Assembly (NCBI GenBank): GCA_004335835.1
Contig: RWJK01001952.1
Location: 1 to 25,290, forward strand
DNA from: Scenedesmus sp. ARA3
Lineage: Eukaryota; Chlorophyta; Chlorophyceae; Sphaeropleales; Scenedesmaceae
Direction of reading: 5' to 3'
Length of the DNA stretch: 25,290 nucleotides
Below, piece by piece: positions 10,873-21,800 of the stretch. The translations under genes were made by a program, and so were the position numbers. The notes below the pieces were generated by a model. That model was not told where the DNA came from. It did no database searches and saw only the letters and a list, made by a program, of their open reading frames with translations. The first letter of the stretch is position 1; every line of letters begins with the position of its first letter.

Positions 10873-12877
10873 ATCATGCGGCGCTTTAGCGGTTTTTGGG
10901 CAGTTAGGGTGCTGAGTGTAGTGTGGTGGTGGCAGAGTGCAGGGCGGGGAGTTGGGGCGTTTTGTTGCTGGTTGGGTAGGGCTTGCAGGACTTGCAGGAA
11001 AAGTGGTTGGTGATGGGAAGTGCTGCATCGCAGCTGTGTGTGCTGCTGCTGGTGTAGGAACTGGCGGTGCAGCAGGACGCGCAGCTGCTGGCCTGGTATT
11101 GGAGTTGTGGCTTCAGGAAGCAGACAACAGCTAGACATAAACTAGTGAGATGAGAGAGGCTTTGTCCTGGGCACCGCATGCCTTGTCGCCTGCCTGTTTT
11201 GGTGTTTGACAGAGCTTGGGCGTTGGCACTGTCGCTCTTCGAAAGGTTGCAGCTGCGAGGGCGTTTGAAGCATGTGTTGGTTTGTGTGCCTGTGCTGGTA
11301 TTTGTTTTTGCTTGTGGCACATCAGCAGCTGCTGTCCAGCTGCTACTTAGTTGTTCAGTGTCCGTCCCCGCTTTTATGCACCCTCAGCTGTCGCACCGTC
11401 ATTGCTACATGCCCCGACTTTGGGCATGGTTGCTTAGTCCCTCAGCGTCACTGATGTTGCGTACAAAACCCTACCACGCTGCAGTTGTGGTTTGGTTGCC
11501 TGTATGGTTGCCTGTACAAGCACAGCTGGAGCCTCACCAGCTTCCAACCACAGGCGTAAGTAGGCAGTAGAGGCCTGCTCCCAGCTGTGACTGTTGAGCA
11601 GCACAGCAGTTAGCTGTTGCCTGGAACGCTTTGTTCTTCCTTTCCAATGATGGACCATCTTGCAGGCATGGGGTATGCTTCCTGATGTGTTGTATGTATG
11701 CAGTTGGTCCTATCATTGTAGATAGTGTCTGTGTGGTCCTTAATTGTGCTGCTGGCACTTTGTTGACCAATGGCTTCACACACTCGTGGACCTGCGGTCA
11801 ACCATGGGGTTACACTTGTCATACTGATGGTTGACCAAGGGCCAAAGGTTTGACTATGTGGTCACAGCATGTCATGGTTTTCGTTACATGGCTGATCAGG
11901 TGCTGTCCAAGGTAGCTAGGAGTAATGGACTAGCCACAGTGCGGCATGCAGAGATGCTCTGGCACGTGATGAACTTGGAATGTTGCCCTGGTAGCACAGC
12001 CAAGTGTACACAACTTGAGGCTCTTGGCAAGTATGTGCATGCTCTGCATGTGTGCTGTGTGTGGAGTGCTGCACACAAGCCAGGTTGGTGCAGTGCTCTG
12101 GCTCACGCACTTGCTGCAAAATGTTGATCCATCCACGCCAGCTGAAAGTGAACCTGTGTGTGGTGCGGTGCAAGGCCGCAAGGCTAGTGGCTGCTTGACT
12201 GGTGATCTTGTGTGCGTGGTGTGGTGGTGTGCATGCCAAGGGGAAGGCGGCACCCCTTGGAATTCAACAGTCCTGGTCCTAGGTATGCTTTCACTCCACT
12301 CTGCTGAGTAGTATGCTTTCAAAGTTTTTTTGGTGAATGCCGCAGTAGGAGGTGTGCTGGGTTCAACTGTTGTCTCTTTTTGCATCAGTGTTCTTTGTAA
12401 TGTACATACCGACGCTTTCAGCACTTGATCTACTTAAAGTATGTGTGATGCATCCCTGCCTTTAGTGAGGTTGTATGGCAACAAGGGTAGATGTGCCAGG
12501 GTAGAGTGATCGTTGGACCTGCTGGGGAGGAGGTGAGCCAGGCTGGCAATCAACGATTGGTGCAAGACCGTAGTGTGGCTTCTGAGCCTGATACAGTCTC
12601 ACACTGCTCTCTTCAAACACATCGCATGAATGAGCAGAATCGTACGCTGCTGCGGCTGGCGTGATGCCACCAAGTGGCCAGACCATCTAGCACTGTGCCT
12701 GTCAGGGCTTTGGCAGTGACAGTGACGATGCTCTGTCACAAAAAGAGCTCCGTTAAGCGTGTCAGCTGCCAATCATGCTACGACTGGCGCACAGCAACAC
12801 TGCCATGTTTGATTGCTCAGATACACGTGACGCTCCTGTAGCACTCTCAGTCCACTGTCCTGCAGGCTGGTCACGCG
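10873..12877 (+). other. ACS 3' UTR and Elongin C upstream region; no gene seen
   Basis: About 2 kb with no recognisable coding sequence on either strand. Open frames on both strands have composition typical of chance frames in this TGC/GCA-rich DNA and show no motif. The first TGTAA after the ACS stop is at 12396-12400, so the ACS 3' UTR may be about 1.5 kb, or a non-canonical signal is used. CTGCAG directly before position 12866 resembles an acceptor, so Elongin C may have an intron in its 5' UTR; an in-frame TAG at 12839 precedes the start. Confidence 0.5.
12396..12400 (+). terminator. Candidate TGTAA poly(A) signal of ACS
   Basis: Only TGTAA I find between the ACS stop and the Elongin C start. 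It is far (1.5 kb) from the stop, so the assignment is weak. Confidence 0.25.
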
Positions 12878-13919
12878 ATGCCTACTCGGACCACTGTGAA
12901 GCTCATATCAGCCGAAGGGTATGAGTTTATTATTGACTACAAGGCGGCATGTGTGTCGAACACCATACGCAACATGCTTAGCTCGCAAGGTACGGGGCAA
13001 GAGCAGCAGAGCAGCAGCAGTGGCACAGCTCCTGCTCAATGTCTACTGGTTCACCAGCAGCTGCACCTGCTTCAAACGCATGCTTTTGTGTTGTTCTTAA
13101 GATTTTCAAGGTCCTTGACATGTGTAGTTGGCCAGGAAGGCAGCATCAACAGCGGCATGCACGCAGCACTTGTTGCTGCGCAGCAGCAGCTTGACTGTGC
13201 CCCACCTGCACAGAGACGTGTAATGCTCTGCAGTGCTGCGGCACTGAACACAAGCTTGTTGGAACATGCAGGAAGCTTTACAGAAACAGAGCAGGGAGAG
13301 GTGAAGTTTCCTGAGATCAGCACAGTCATCCTGGAGAAGGTCTGCCAGTACTTTTACTACAAGCTGCGGTACCAGAACTCGTGAGTAGGGAGACATGGCG
13401 CCTCGCAGCAGCTAAGAGCTCTTGCAGATGTGCTTCAACAGATCTGACACCACACCAACGGCAGCAGCAGGCTTACAGCAGCAGTCGTATGGTGCAACAA
13501 AGGCTGGGTCAGCAGCAGCGGCAGCAGGCTTACAGCAGCAGTCGTGATGGCTGTTGTGCGTCGCATTAGGTTGCGGCCGCCCTGGTCAGGCAGCCATGCA
13601 GAGCAGTAAATCTTCCTGCACTAGACTCTGCTGCATCTGCTTGTGCATGCTAGGAGTCAAGCCGCTGCATGTACTGTGCATGCTTCAAGTTTTAGGATGT
13701 TAGAGTTGCATGTGCGGACTGTTTTGGGTTTCTGCTCAGCACACACATGATCACTCGGCAACTGCCTCTGCAACTGCTGCTGCTGCTGCTACTGTTGTTC
13801 CTGCTGCTGCTGCTGCTGCTGCTTGCTGCCGCAGCACCACGCGCAACATTCCCGAGTTCAAGGTTGCTCCAGACATTGCACTGGAGCTGCTGATGGCAGC
13901 AAACTTCCTGGACACATGA
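12878..13919 (+). CDS. ELOC: Elongin C (SKP1/BTB-fold adaptor)
   Basis: Exons: 12878-12989, 13272-13380 and 13835-13919, giving 101 aa, close to the plant length. The start is the first ATG after an in-frame TAG at 12839. The protein opens with TTVKLISAEGYEFIIDYKAA and VSNTIRNMLSSQ, continues with GEVKFPEISTVILEKVCQYF and YKLRYQNS, and closes with IPEFKVAPDIALELLMAANF and LDT, all hallmark Elongin C segments (BTB/POZ fold; the final helix binds BC-box proteins). Family knowledge: it pairs with Elongin B in RNA polymerase II elongation factor SIII and in cullin-RING ubiquitin ligases, in nucleus and cytosol. Odd: intron 1 (282 nt) has no in-frame stop and is a multiple of three, so unspliced RNA would encode a 94-residue insertion. 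Intron 2 ends in CTG runs. I see no Elongin B gene nearby. Confidence 0.95.
13459..13548 (+). repeat. Direct repeat in Elongin C intron 2
   Basis: GGCAGCAGCAGGCTTACAGC followed by AGCAGTCGT appears near 13460-13489 and, with one variation, near 13519-13547. It is a two-copy repeat about 60 bp apart, built on CAG units, with no coding sense. Confidence 0.65.
13773..13834 (+). repeat. Interrupted CTG tract forming the acceptor of Elongin C exon 3
   Basis: Two CTG runs (about 5 and 7 units) separated by an ACTGTTGTTC interruption lead straight into TTGCTGCCGCAG and exon 3. It takes the position of the polypyrimidine tract. Confidence 0.75.
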
Positions 13920-14925
13920 CCTGCCAGTACTGCGAAGCAGCAGCAGCAGCAGCAGCAGTGCTTGGTCAAAGGTAGCTGTACAAAAGCAGCTGCTGCAAGT
14001 TGGGCACTGTGCTGCAGCTGAGCTGGAATGGCAGCACCTGGGCACGGATTGTCTTCATGCCCCACGCTGGGCAGCTGCTGCTGCAGCAAGCAACCTGGCA
14101 TGCGCTAGAGAGGACCTGCGGCCAAAGCAAGATCATCCTCAACTTGATGTAGCGCTCCAGCACACAGCATGACATACAGCGTGCAGCAAGGCAGCCCAGG
14201 CAAAGCAAGGCCTCTGATGCTTAGCTTGCAGGTGGTGCAGCGCTAGCTGGCATGCAGTGTTGGTTGGGCGGCATGCAGCAGGCATGCAGCACTGGGGATG
14301 TGAGAGCCCTGGTGGGCGCAGCTGCAGCTGCATGCCTTGAGAGAGCAGGGGTGGATTATTATGCATAGCACCAGTCGCATGTCGTGTTTTATGGCAGCTG
14401 CTGTTGCAGGTAGGTCCTACCATAACTTGCGAGTGAAGGACAGTTGCTGCCGCTTGCAAGCAACACCACTCGCATGCTGCAGCTCAGGGCGTGCGCTGCC
14501 ATTGAGTGCCTGTGCTTTGCTTCACTGAAGCATGCGTAGCACACATGTTGATGTTGTGATGCACAGGTCAGTCGGCTCTGCCAGAGATTGCTCGTTGTTG
14601 GTTGTGCTGTGCCGTGCTGTGGCACCAGATGGACATGTTTGAACTCTTGCTGTGGCATCACTGCTGGCAATGCCCATGTGCATGTACATGCAATTTTGCA
14701 TTGTGTTTGCAGGAGACGTTGCTGCTGTTGGCAGTCGCGTTGGCAGCACAATGCAAGCAGTCCTGCAGGTTGCACGGCATGTTGGTGCATGTGGCATCAT
14801 GCACAGCAGGCTGGCGCTCCAAGTCAGACACTGAGTGTATGTGCCTTCCTATGTGGCGGACTGCTACTGCTGGTGTTGGCAGGCTGTTCATTTGGTTGCA
14901 ATCCTCTCTTTCGTGCCTACTGTAT

Positions 14926-14930
14926 TGTAA
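14926..14930 (+). terminator. Candidate TGTAA poly(A) signal of Elongin C
   Basis: First TGTAA after the Elongin C stop, about 1 kb away. Weak because of the distance. Confidence 0.25.
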
Positions 14931-15121
14931 AAGGACGAGTTTCTGCAGCTCCAGTCTATTGTGCTGTGTGGTGGGTCCAGTGCGTCCCTGCTATAGCCGC
15001 ATCAGCATGCATGCCTAACGAATGGTTGCCGGGTTGTGGTTGCAGGCATGTTGGCTCAGGCAGATGTACATTTACTGGCTTCAAGGTGCAGCAGCCTGCT
15101 TACACGGTAACCACCTAGTGA

Positions 15122-15178
15122 GTGAGTGACTCACATTTTGGAAGTTACAAGAGTAACCTCGCCCGTTGGAGAGCCAAT
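15122..15178 (+). promoter_or_regulatory. TGACTCA palindrome and CCAAT box upstream of NVL
   Basis: GTGAGTGACTCAC at 15122-15134 is a perfect 6-1-6 inverted repeat holding TGACTCA, the GCN4/AP-1 type bZIP core. CCAAT follows at 15174-15178. Both lie 260-310 bp before the TATA box at 15435. Motif identity is seen; regulation is inference. Confidence 0.25.
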
Positions 15179-15434
15179 GACAGACTCACTTTTGGAACGT
15201 CCTAGCAGTCCTGTGTGGTGCAGCCAGACTAGCACTTGCAACAGCGTGCTCAGCACGCTGGAAGGCTTCCATGGATGAGATGCAGCTGCAGTGCGGTGCT
15301 AGCCACTTGCCGGCCATGGAGTGACTGCCACTCCTGGTTGCTGCCATGTGAAACCCTAGCAGCTAATGTCACATTGTCATGACAACTGCCGTACAACAGT
15401 GACAGCCAAGGCAAGGGGCGGTTTTCGCACGTCA

Positions 15435-15441
15435 TATAAAG
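15435..15441 (+). promoter_or_regulatory. TATA box of the NVL gene
   Basis: TATAAAG, the best TATA match in the window upstream of any gene, lies 159 bp before the NVL start codon. Transcription would be expected to start near 15465, giving a leader of about 135 nt that contains upstream ATGs. Confidence 0.45.
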
Positions 15442-15599
15442 GCATGAGATGTGCTTCAGGCTTATGTAACCCGGTATAACGCTTGGTACAGGCATTATCT
15501 GCCTCCAGCCAGAACATAGCCGGCGGTCTTGTCATGCTTGGCAACTTCTGAGCCATCAGCTGTGTAGTTTAGATGTTGTTGCTTTTATGATCATGCGCT

Positions 15600-15936
15600 A
15601 TGAAGAAGAAAGGGGGCAAGCAGCAGCAGGGCGGCAGCCCTTACATGCTTGATCGCAACCTGACGCCGCGCATAGAGGAGTATGCGCTTAATCACGACAT
15701 CACAGACATAGACGATGTCGTAGACTACCTGAGACACAGCTACAAGGAGTACCAGCGCAGGCAGGTCGGGGCATTGCGGCAGATGGTCAGCAAAGCAGTG
15801 CAGGTGGTCCAACAAAGAGGTGTGGCAAAGCCAGAGCTGCAGTTGCAGGTGAGCATTTACTTGAGTGTAGCTTAGGTTAGCCCCTGAGCATCTGAGGTGT
15901 TTCCTGATGGTAGGTCTGGGTGCGTATGCAGCTGTG

Positions 15937-16030
<94 letters not shown>

Positions 16031-18813
16031 TGCATGTCCAGCTCAGCGAGAAGTGTGTTGCAGACAGTTGGAGTGTTCAGCTGCAGAAACAGCAGTTTTG
16101 TGAGTGCATTGAGCCAGACAATTCATTCGGTAAAACGCAGCATCGCTATCAGCATACGACTTTACCACCACTGGCCATCTGAGATGGCCTGGAGTTTATG
16201 CAATCGAGAAGCTCTTGCGCAGCTGGTGCTTGGGTTGGGACGGTTGAACTGCCTTTTGTCTAGCATCATTGTTGCAGCGTCTATGTACAAGATTAGTCCA
16301 ACATGTCGTGCTGCTGCTGCTGGTGTTGCAGGCGCGTGAGAGCCAGCATCTGACAGCAGCGCAGCGCGAAGCAGACAAGGCAGCAGGCAGCAGCAGCGAA
16401 GGCGAGTCCTCTGACGAAGGTGAAGATGACAGCGACGATGACGCTGCAGCAGCAGCAGCAGCAGCAGCAGCAGGGGACAATGCGTCAGGGGACTTGGACC
16501 CAGCAGCTGCTGCAATGCTTGCAGCTGCACTATCAGGCCCAGCAGCAGCAGCAGCAGCAGCGGCTGTAACACCAGCACCTGGAAAGAGACCCAACAGTGG
16601 TCTCAACAGCGCACTGCTGAACATGTACAGTGCAAGCAAGCCGGCCGATGCAGCTGCAACACCTGCAGCGCAGCAACAGCAAGGCAGCAGCAGCAGTGGC
16701 GACAGCAGCGATGCCGAGGGCAGTGACACCAGCAGTGAACCTGACCCCAATGCGCCGCCTGCATTTGCGCCGCCGCATGTCATTGCTGCAGCAGCAGCCA
16801 GGGCCATCGCTGCTGAGAAGGCAGCTAAAGCAGCAGCGGCAGCACGCAAGGGTGGCAAGCAGCTTCCTGCCAAACAGCAGCAGCAGCAGCAGCAGCAACA
16901 GGCTGCTGCCGCGCCAGCAGCTGCAAGTGCTCCTGCAGCTGCTGCAGCTGGTGCTGTTGGAGATGCAGCCGTGGCTGGTGGAGCAGCAGGTGCTGCTGCT
17001 GCTGCCGCTGCCGCTGCTGCTGCTGCTGGTGCGGAGTCTGCCAAGGTGAAGAAGAGCAGGTCGGCAGAGGAGGCAGGCCTCACTGGCAGAGACAGGTAGA
17101 CTGGCTGCACACACAATGGATTGCAAATCGTTATGCTGCTGTCCCAGCCAGTCGTTGCTGCCAGATACACAGCAGGCAGGTAGCGCTTACATGTTGTGCT
17201 GTGACAACAGCTGTAGCGCATGTGATGGCAGCTGTGGTGAGGCAGGCAGGACAAGTTGATATCGGCTGCACTCGACCAGGGCCACTGCAGGCAGCACTAC
17301 TATGGTGCAGTGTGAGTGCCTGCTGCCGCGCACGGCAAACAGCTGCTGTGACAGCAAAGAATCTATAATGTGGACATGCTGATTGTATCTATAATGTGGA
17401 CATGCTGATTGTATCTATAATGTGGACATGCTGATTGTATCTGCTGCTGCTGTTCGTATGCGCAGCCGAGCTGTCAGCAAGCGTGTGCGGCGAGCAAGCA
17501 CAGCTGCTGGCGGTGCTGGCACTGGGGGTGCACCAGGCGGCGGCCAAGGCATCAGCAGCAAGAAGGGAGGCTCAGCAGTCACTGGTGAGTGGAGTTGTTC
17601 TATGAGGCTCGGCTTTCAGTTGAGCAAAGCTAGCTAAGCAAGCAGCGGCAGCAGCAGGTGCAGGCACAGGGCAGCGTGCGGTGCGACACTTGGCACAGCG
17701 GCAGTGGTTGCTGGAGTCGAAGCAGCAGCAATGGGGCAGCTAAAGCAGAGGTTTTGGACGCTAGTGCCGCTTGCTGATGCATGTACTGCTGGTGATGCTG
17801 CTTGTGTGGCTCTGTTCAAACACTGCTGCGGCTGCTGCTGCTTTGCTGCTGCTGCTGCTGCTGCTGCTGCAGCGCCGCGTGCGCTGCACTACGCCGACCT
17901 GGGTGGCGTGGAGGATGTGCTGGCTGACATCCAGGAGCTGATTGAGTACCCGCTGAAGCACCCGGAGGTGAGGCATCAAGCATGGCACTTCAACAATTTT
18001 GTTATATGTATGGTATAATAGCAGCTGTTTCTACACCATATTTGGGCATGTTGGTTGTTGAAGCGTTGCTCTCGCAGCATCGAGTACCCGCTGAAGCACC
18101 CAGAGGTGCGCTGGATGTGTGTTGTATGTCTGGTGTATGTGGTTGTAGGAGTGTTGTTTGTGTGTTGCACATGCATGTTTTAAGTACCCGCTGAAGCACC
18201 CAGAGGTGCGCTAGCATGCATGTGGCTGTGCATTTGTTGTATAGGTGTTGATGCAGTGCGGCTGCGCACACATCAAGTGTCAGTGCATTGGTGCAGCTGT
18301 GCAACTGAAGCAGGCGAACGCGCATCTGGATCAGTGTGACACTGCTGCAGGGAGGTTTTGCCGGGCAGAGAGCAGCGTGCTGCGCAATTGGTTTTTACGT
18401 TCTGTAGCCGTCTGGATCATCCGTCATGATGTACTGCGCCTCTGATTAAAATCACATTGTGTTCTGTAGCACTGTCTTGTGTACCAGATGGGAAGTGATG
18501 ACAAACAAATAATACGCAAATACAGCTGATGTCTGTGATGTATCTTCTATTGGAGCTGTCTGATCCCTTCTAGTCGATGTTGCATTGTTAGTGCCTGTGC
18601 CACACCTGCGCTGTGTTCCAGCAGTTTAGTTGAGCTGAGTAGCATTTGCAGCAACGGAGCAGCAGAGTACTCTGCTGCTCTTGGCAGCAGCACCTGTGCA
18701 ACTGGCGTGCCTGGCGGCTGCACCAGTCATGAGCTACCATCAGCTGCTGCACCGCGCAGCACCCTCCTTGCACCAGTGTACCCCTATCAGCCGCCGCTGC
18801 TGCCTGACCCTGC

Positions 18814-18852
<39 letters not shown>

Positions 18853-21800
18853 TGCTGCTGCCAGGTGTATAGCTGGCTGGGAGTGGAGCCGCCCCGCGGC
18901 GTGCTGCTGCACGGGCCCCCAGGCTGCGGCAAGACGGCGCTCGCGCATGCGATTGCAACCGAGTGCGGCGTGCCGTTTCTGCGTGTGAGCGCTCCAGAAG
19001 TGGTCAGCGGCATGAGTGGGGAGAGTGAGGCGCGGCTGCGGCAGCTGTTCCAGGTGGGTTCGGGTCGGGTTTCGGTTGGAAGGTGGGGTTTCAAAGGTTG
19101 TGTGGGGGTGGGGTGTGTGTTGGGTCGATGGGCGGCAAGAGCAGCATGAGTGGGGAGAGTGAGGCAAGGCTGCGGCAGCTCTTTGGTGGGTTTACGGTGG
19201 GAGCTGGTGTGTTTTGTGCTTGAAACGGCTGATGCTAAAGGTGTTGTTGTGCTGTGCGTGGTGTGCTGTGGGCTGCACTGTGTTCCTCCCTGCCTGGCAA
19301 GGATGGCTAGTCTCGTTCGGCGTATAGGCGAGTCCCACCAAGACATAAAGCCATGCCGACAAGAATTACATCACCACCCATTGTCTGAGCCCAGTGCGGG
19401 AGGAGCCAGCAGCTATGCATATGTGCTGTGGGTTTGTGTGTGAGCATGTGTTTGCTTATCGAAGTTTGGAACATGTCGCATGTTGTGGCATGGGCTTTGT
19501 GGTGTCAAGGCCGGGGTTGCCTGCTGGGGTGATGAAGACAGTTTTTACCTGTTGCCTTCCTAAGTAGCTTCGGCAATGACAAACTTTCAAATTGTGGCTG
19601 ACCAGCAGACAACTCCACCTTGACACAGCGTATCTGCAGTTTTTGGTGACATTGGGTCAATTGGCTGGTGTGTGATACGGCAGCTGCGTTCACTTGCTGT
19701 GTGAGTCAGGGCAAGCTGCTTTCTTTGCTGGTGATGATTGCAACAGTGGTGACTACCATCAGACCACCCTGCATGATGTTTGTTTGCTCGCATGCTTCTG
19801 TGAGCAATATCGCACCACCGGTGCCACAACGTCTGCAAGCAACCCTGAACGTTTTCAAATGCAATCGCAGGAGGCCCAAGATGTGGCTCCCTCTATCATC
19901 TTCATAGATGAGATCGATGCCATCGCCCCCAAGCGCGACACCGCGCAGCGCGAGATGGAGCGCCGCATTGTCGCACAGATGCTGACATGCATGGACGATC
20001 TGGCAGCACCCCCGGCAGCAGCCGCCGGAGCAGCAGCAGCAGCAGCAGGCGACGGCGGCGAGGCAGCGCCTGCAGCAGCTGAGGCAGCAGCAGCAGACGA
20101 AGGTCACATCCAGCAGTACAGGCGAGGCCACGTGGTAGTGATTGGCGCAACGAATCGCCCAGATGCGCTAGATCCCGCGCTGCGGCGGGCCGGCAGGTTT
20201 GACCGAGAGATATCTTTAGGCATTCCTACTGAAGCTGCGCGCTGCCAAATCCTTAAGGTGCTGAGCCGCAGCTTGCGGCTGCAGGGAGGGTTTGACTTCC
20301 ATGCGATTGCACGGCGCACGCCGGGCTTTGTGGGCGCTGACCTGGCTGCGTTAACAAAGGAGGCAGCAGCAGTAGCGGTGAGCCGCATCTTCAGCCAGCT
20401 GGAGCAGCAGCGGCAGCAGCGGCTGCTGCAGGCAGCAGATCAGCAGCACCAACAGCAGCAGCAGCAGCAGCAGGGGTCAGATCCAGCTGCAGCGGATGGC
20501 GTCTCAAGCAGCAGCCTTGTACCCGTAGCAGCAGCAGCGGCTGCTGCTGCTGACAATGCAGCCGCACCCGAGCAGCAGCAGCAGGAGGGTCCGCGCATGG
20601 GTGGTGGGCCGCTGAGTGCTGCTGAGCTGTCAGGCCTAGCCATCAGCATGGCTGACTTTGAGGCTGCGCTGCCCAAGGTGCAGCCCAGCGTGCGGCGAGA
20701 GGGCTTCACCACCAAGCCTGATGCCACGTGGGACGATGTGGGCTCGCTTGAAGAGGTGAGAGTGGGGTTTGGAGTTTGCGGTTTGAATTTAGGGGTGAGG
20801 ATCTAGGGTCGGGGCGAGAGGGCTTTACTACCAAGCCTGATGCCACGTGGGACGATGTCGGCTCGCTTGAAGAGGTGAGGGGGCAGCAGGCTGGGGTGTG
20901 GGGGTTGGGTTTTGGGGTGAGGTTTAGGGTGTGAGGGCTTCAAGCCTGATGCCACGTGGGAAGAGGTGAGTGCGGGGTTCAGGATATTTGGGGTTTGGGG
21001 TTTTGGGGTGAGGGGTGAGACAAGAGTGCTTCACCGCTAAGCCTTATGCCGTTTGGGACGGTGTGGGCTCACTGGAGGAAGATGTTTGTGTATGTTTGTG
21101 CATGCACAGTGTTCTTGTATGTTTGTGTACACACAGCATCAGCTGCACCTCAACCTCCTCTGCACTGGCTCAGCCAGCCCAGGCAGCGGCATGGACGTGC
21201 ACAGATCACACCCCACAGCCAGCCGCCGCCACATGCAGCGCCAGCACCTGCACTGCTGGCGCAGCCGGGCGGCGCGGCTGACACCTTTACACAGAATGTA
21301 CACTTCAACGGTGCAGCATCCCTGCCTGTGTGGCCCCCTGCCCAACTGACTGGCTGATTGCCTGTGCAAGTGTCTCATTGCTCAACTGCCTGCTTACCTA
21401 CCTGCCTGCTTGCTCATTTCCAGGTGCGCGTCAAGCTGTCGTTCTCCATTGGCCGGCCCATTGCATAACACCGTACTTTGACCTATCATTGATTACACAT
21501 ACATATGTGGCTGCATTCAACATATGTGCTTGCTGCTTTGCTAGGTGCGTGAGGAGCTGTCCTTCTCCATCAGCCAGCCCATCCCACAGCCCAGCTGCGA
21601 GGCCTGGTTGATTCATGTTTCACACATGCTTGCCTGCCTGACTCCCTGCCTGACTATCTGTCTGACTCCCTGCGTCACTTCCTGCCTGCTTTGCTTGCTT
21701 GCCTAACCGTCTGCTTGCCTTCCTGCCTGCCTGTCAGGTGCGTGAGGAGCTGTCGTTCTCCATCAGCCAGCCCATCGCGCACCCGGAGGCCTTTGCTGCC

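Larger units (their letters stand above)
13920..15599 (+). other. Elongin C 3' UTR and NVL upstream region; no gene seen
   Basis: About 1.7 kb with no gene I can recognise. A CAG run of about 8 units follows the Elongin C stop. TGTAA at 14926-14930 is a possible transcript end. CAGCGTGCT-C-AGCACGCTG at 15242-15260 is a perfect 9-bp-arm palindrome. The NVL promoter elements occupy the final 480 bp and are listed separately. Open frames at 14588-15118 (both of the overlapping ones) are TGC/GCA-rich without motifs. Confidence 0.5.

Noticed and set aside
11930..12424. Antisense open frame of 164 codons between ACS and Elongin C
   Set aside because: No family, no splice context and composition like surrounding non-coding DNA.
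14588..15118. Open frame of 176 codons between Elongin C and NVL
   Set aside because: Cys/His/Ala-rich composition typical of chance frames here, overlapped by a second open frame, with no recognisable motif.
15897..16339. Poly-Cys, poly-Ala and poly-Leu open frames
   Set aside because: Three frames of the same (GCT)27 tract in an intron. A possible exon at 16042-16099 (CCAG...TTTT/GTGAGT) was tested, but its 58 nt would shift the NVL frame.
16196..17254. Antisense open frame of 352 codons, Ala/Ser/Leu-rich
   Set aside because: It mirrors the Ala/Gln-rich NVL exon 2. The sense frame fits the splice phases of the gene.
17361..17442. CRISPR-like spaced repeats
   Set aside because: The 26-bp units are directly adjacent with no spacers, inside a nuclear intron.
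19694..19870. Extension of NVL exon 6 upstream, since the frame is open
   Set aside because: The acceptor AATCGCAG before 19871 joins exon 5 to [16 protein letters not shown] exactly as in the family; the upstream residues have no counterpart.
21137..21284. The 148-bp element as an NVL exon
   Set aside because: Although open in all forward frames, exons 6, 7, 8 and 9 already join to a complete AAA domain matching the family without it, and it would repeat three times.
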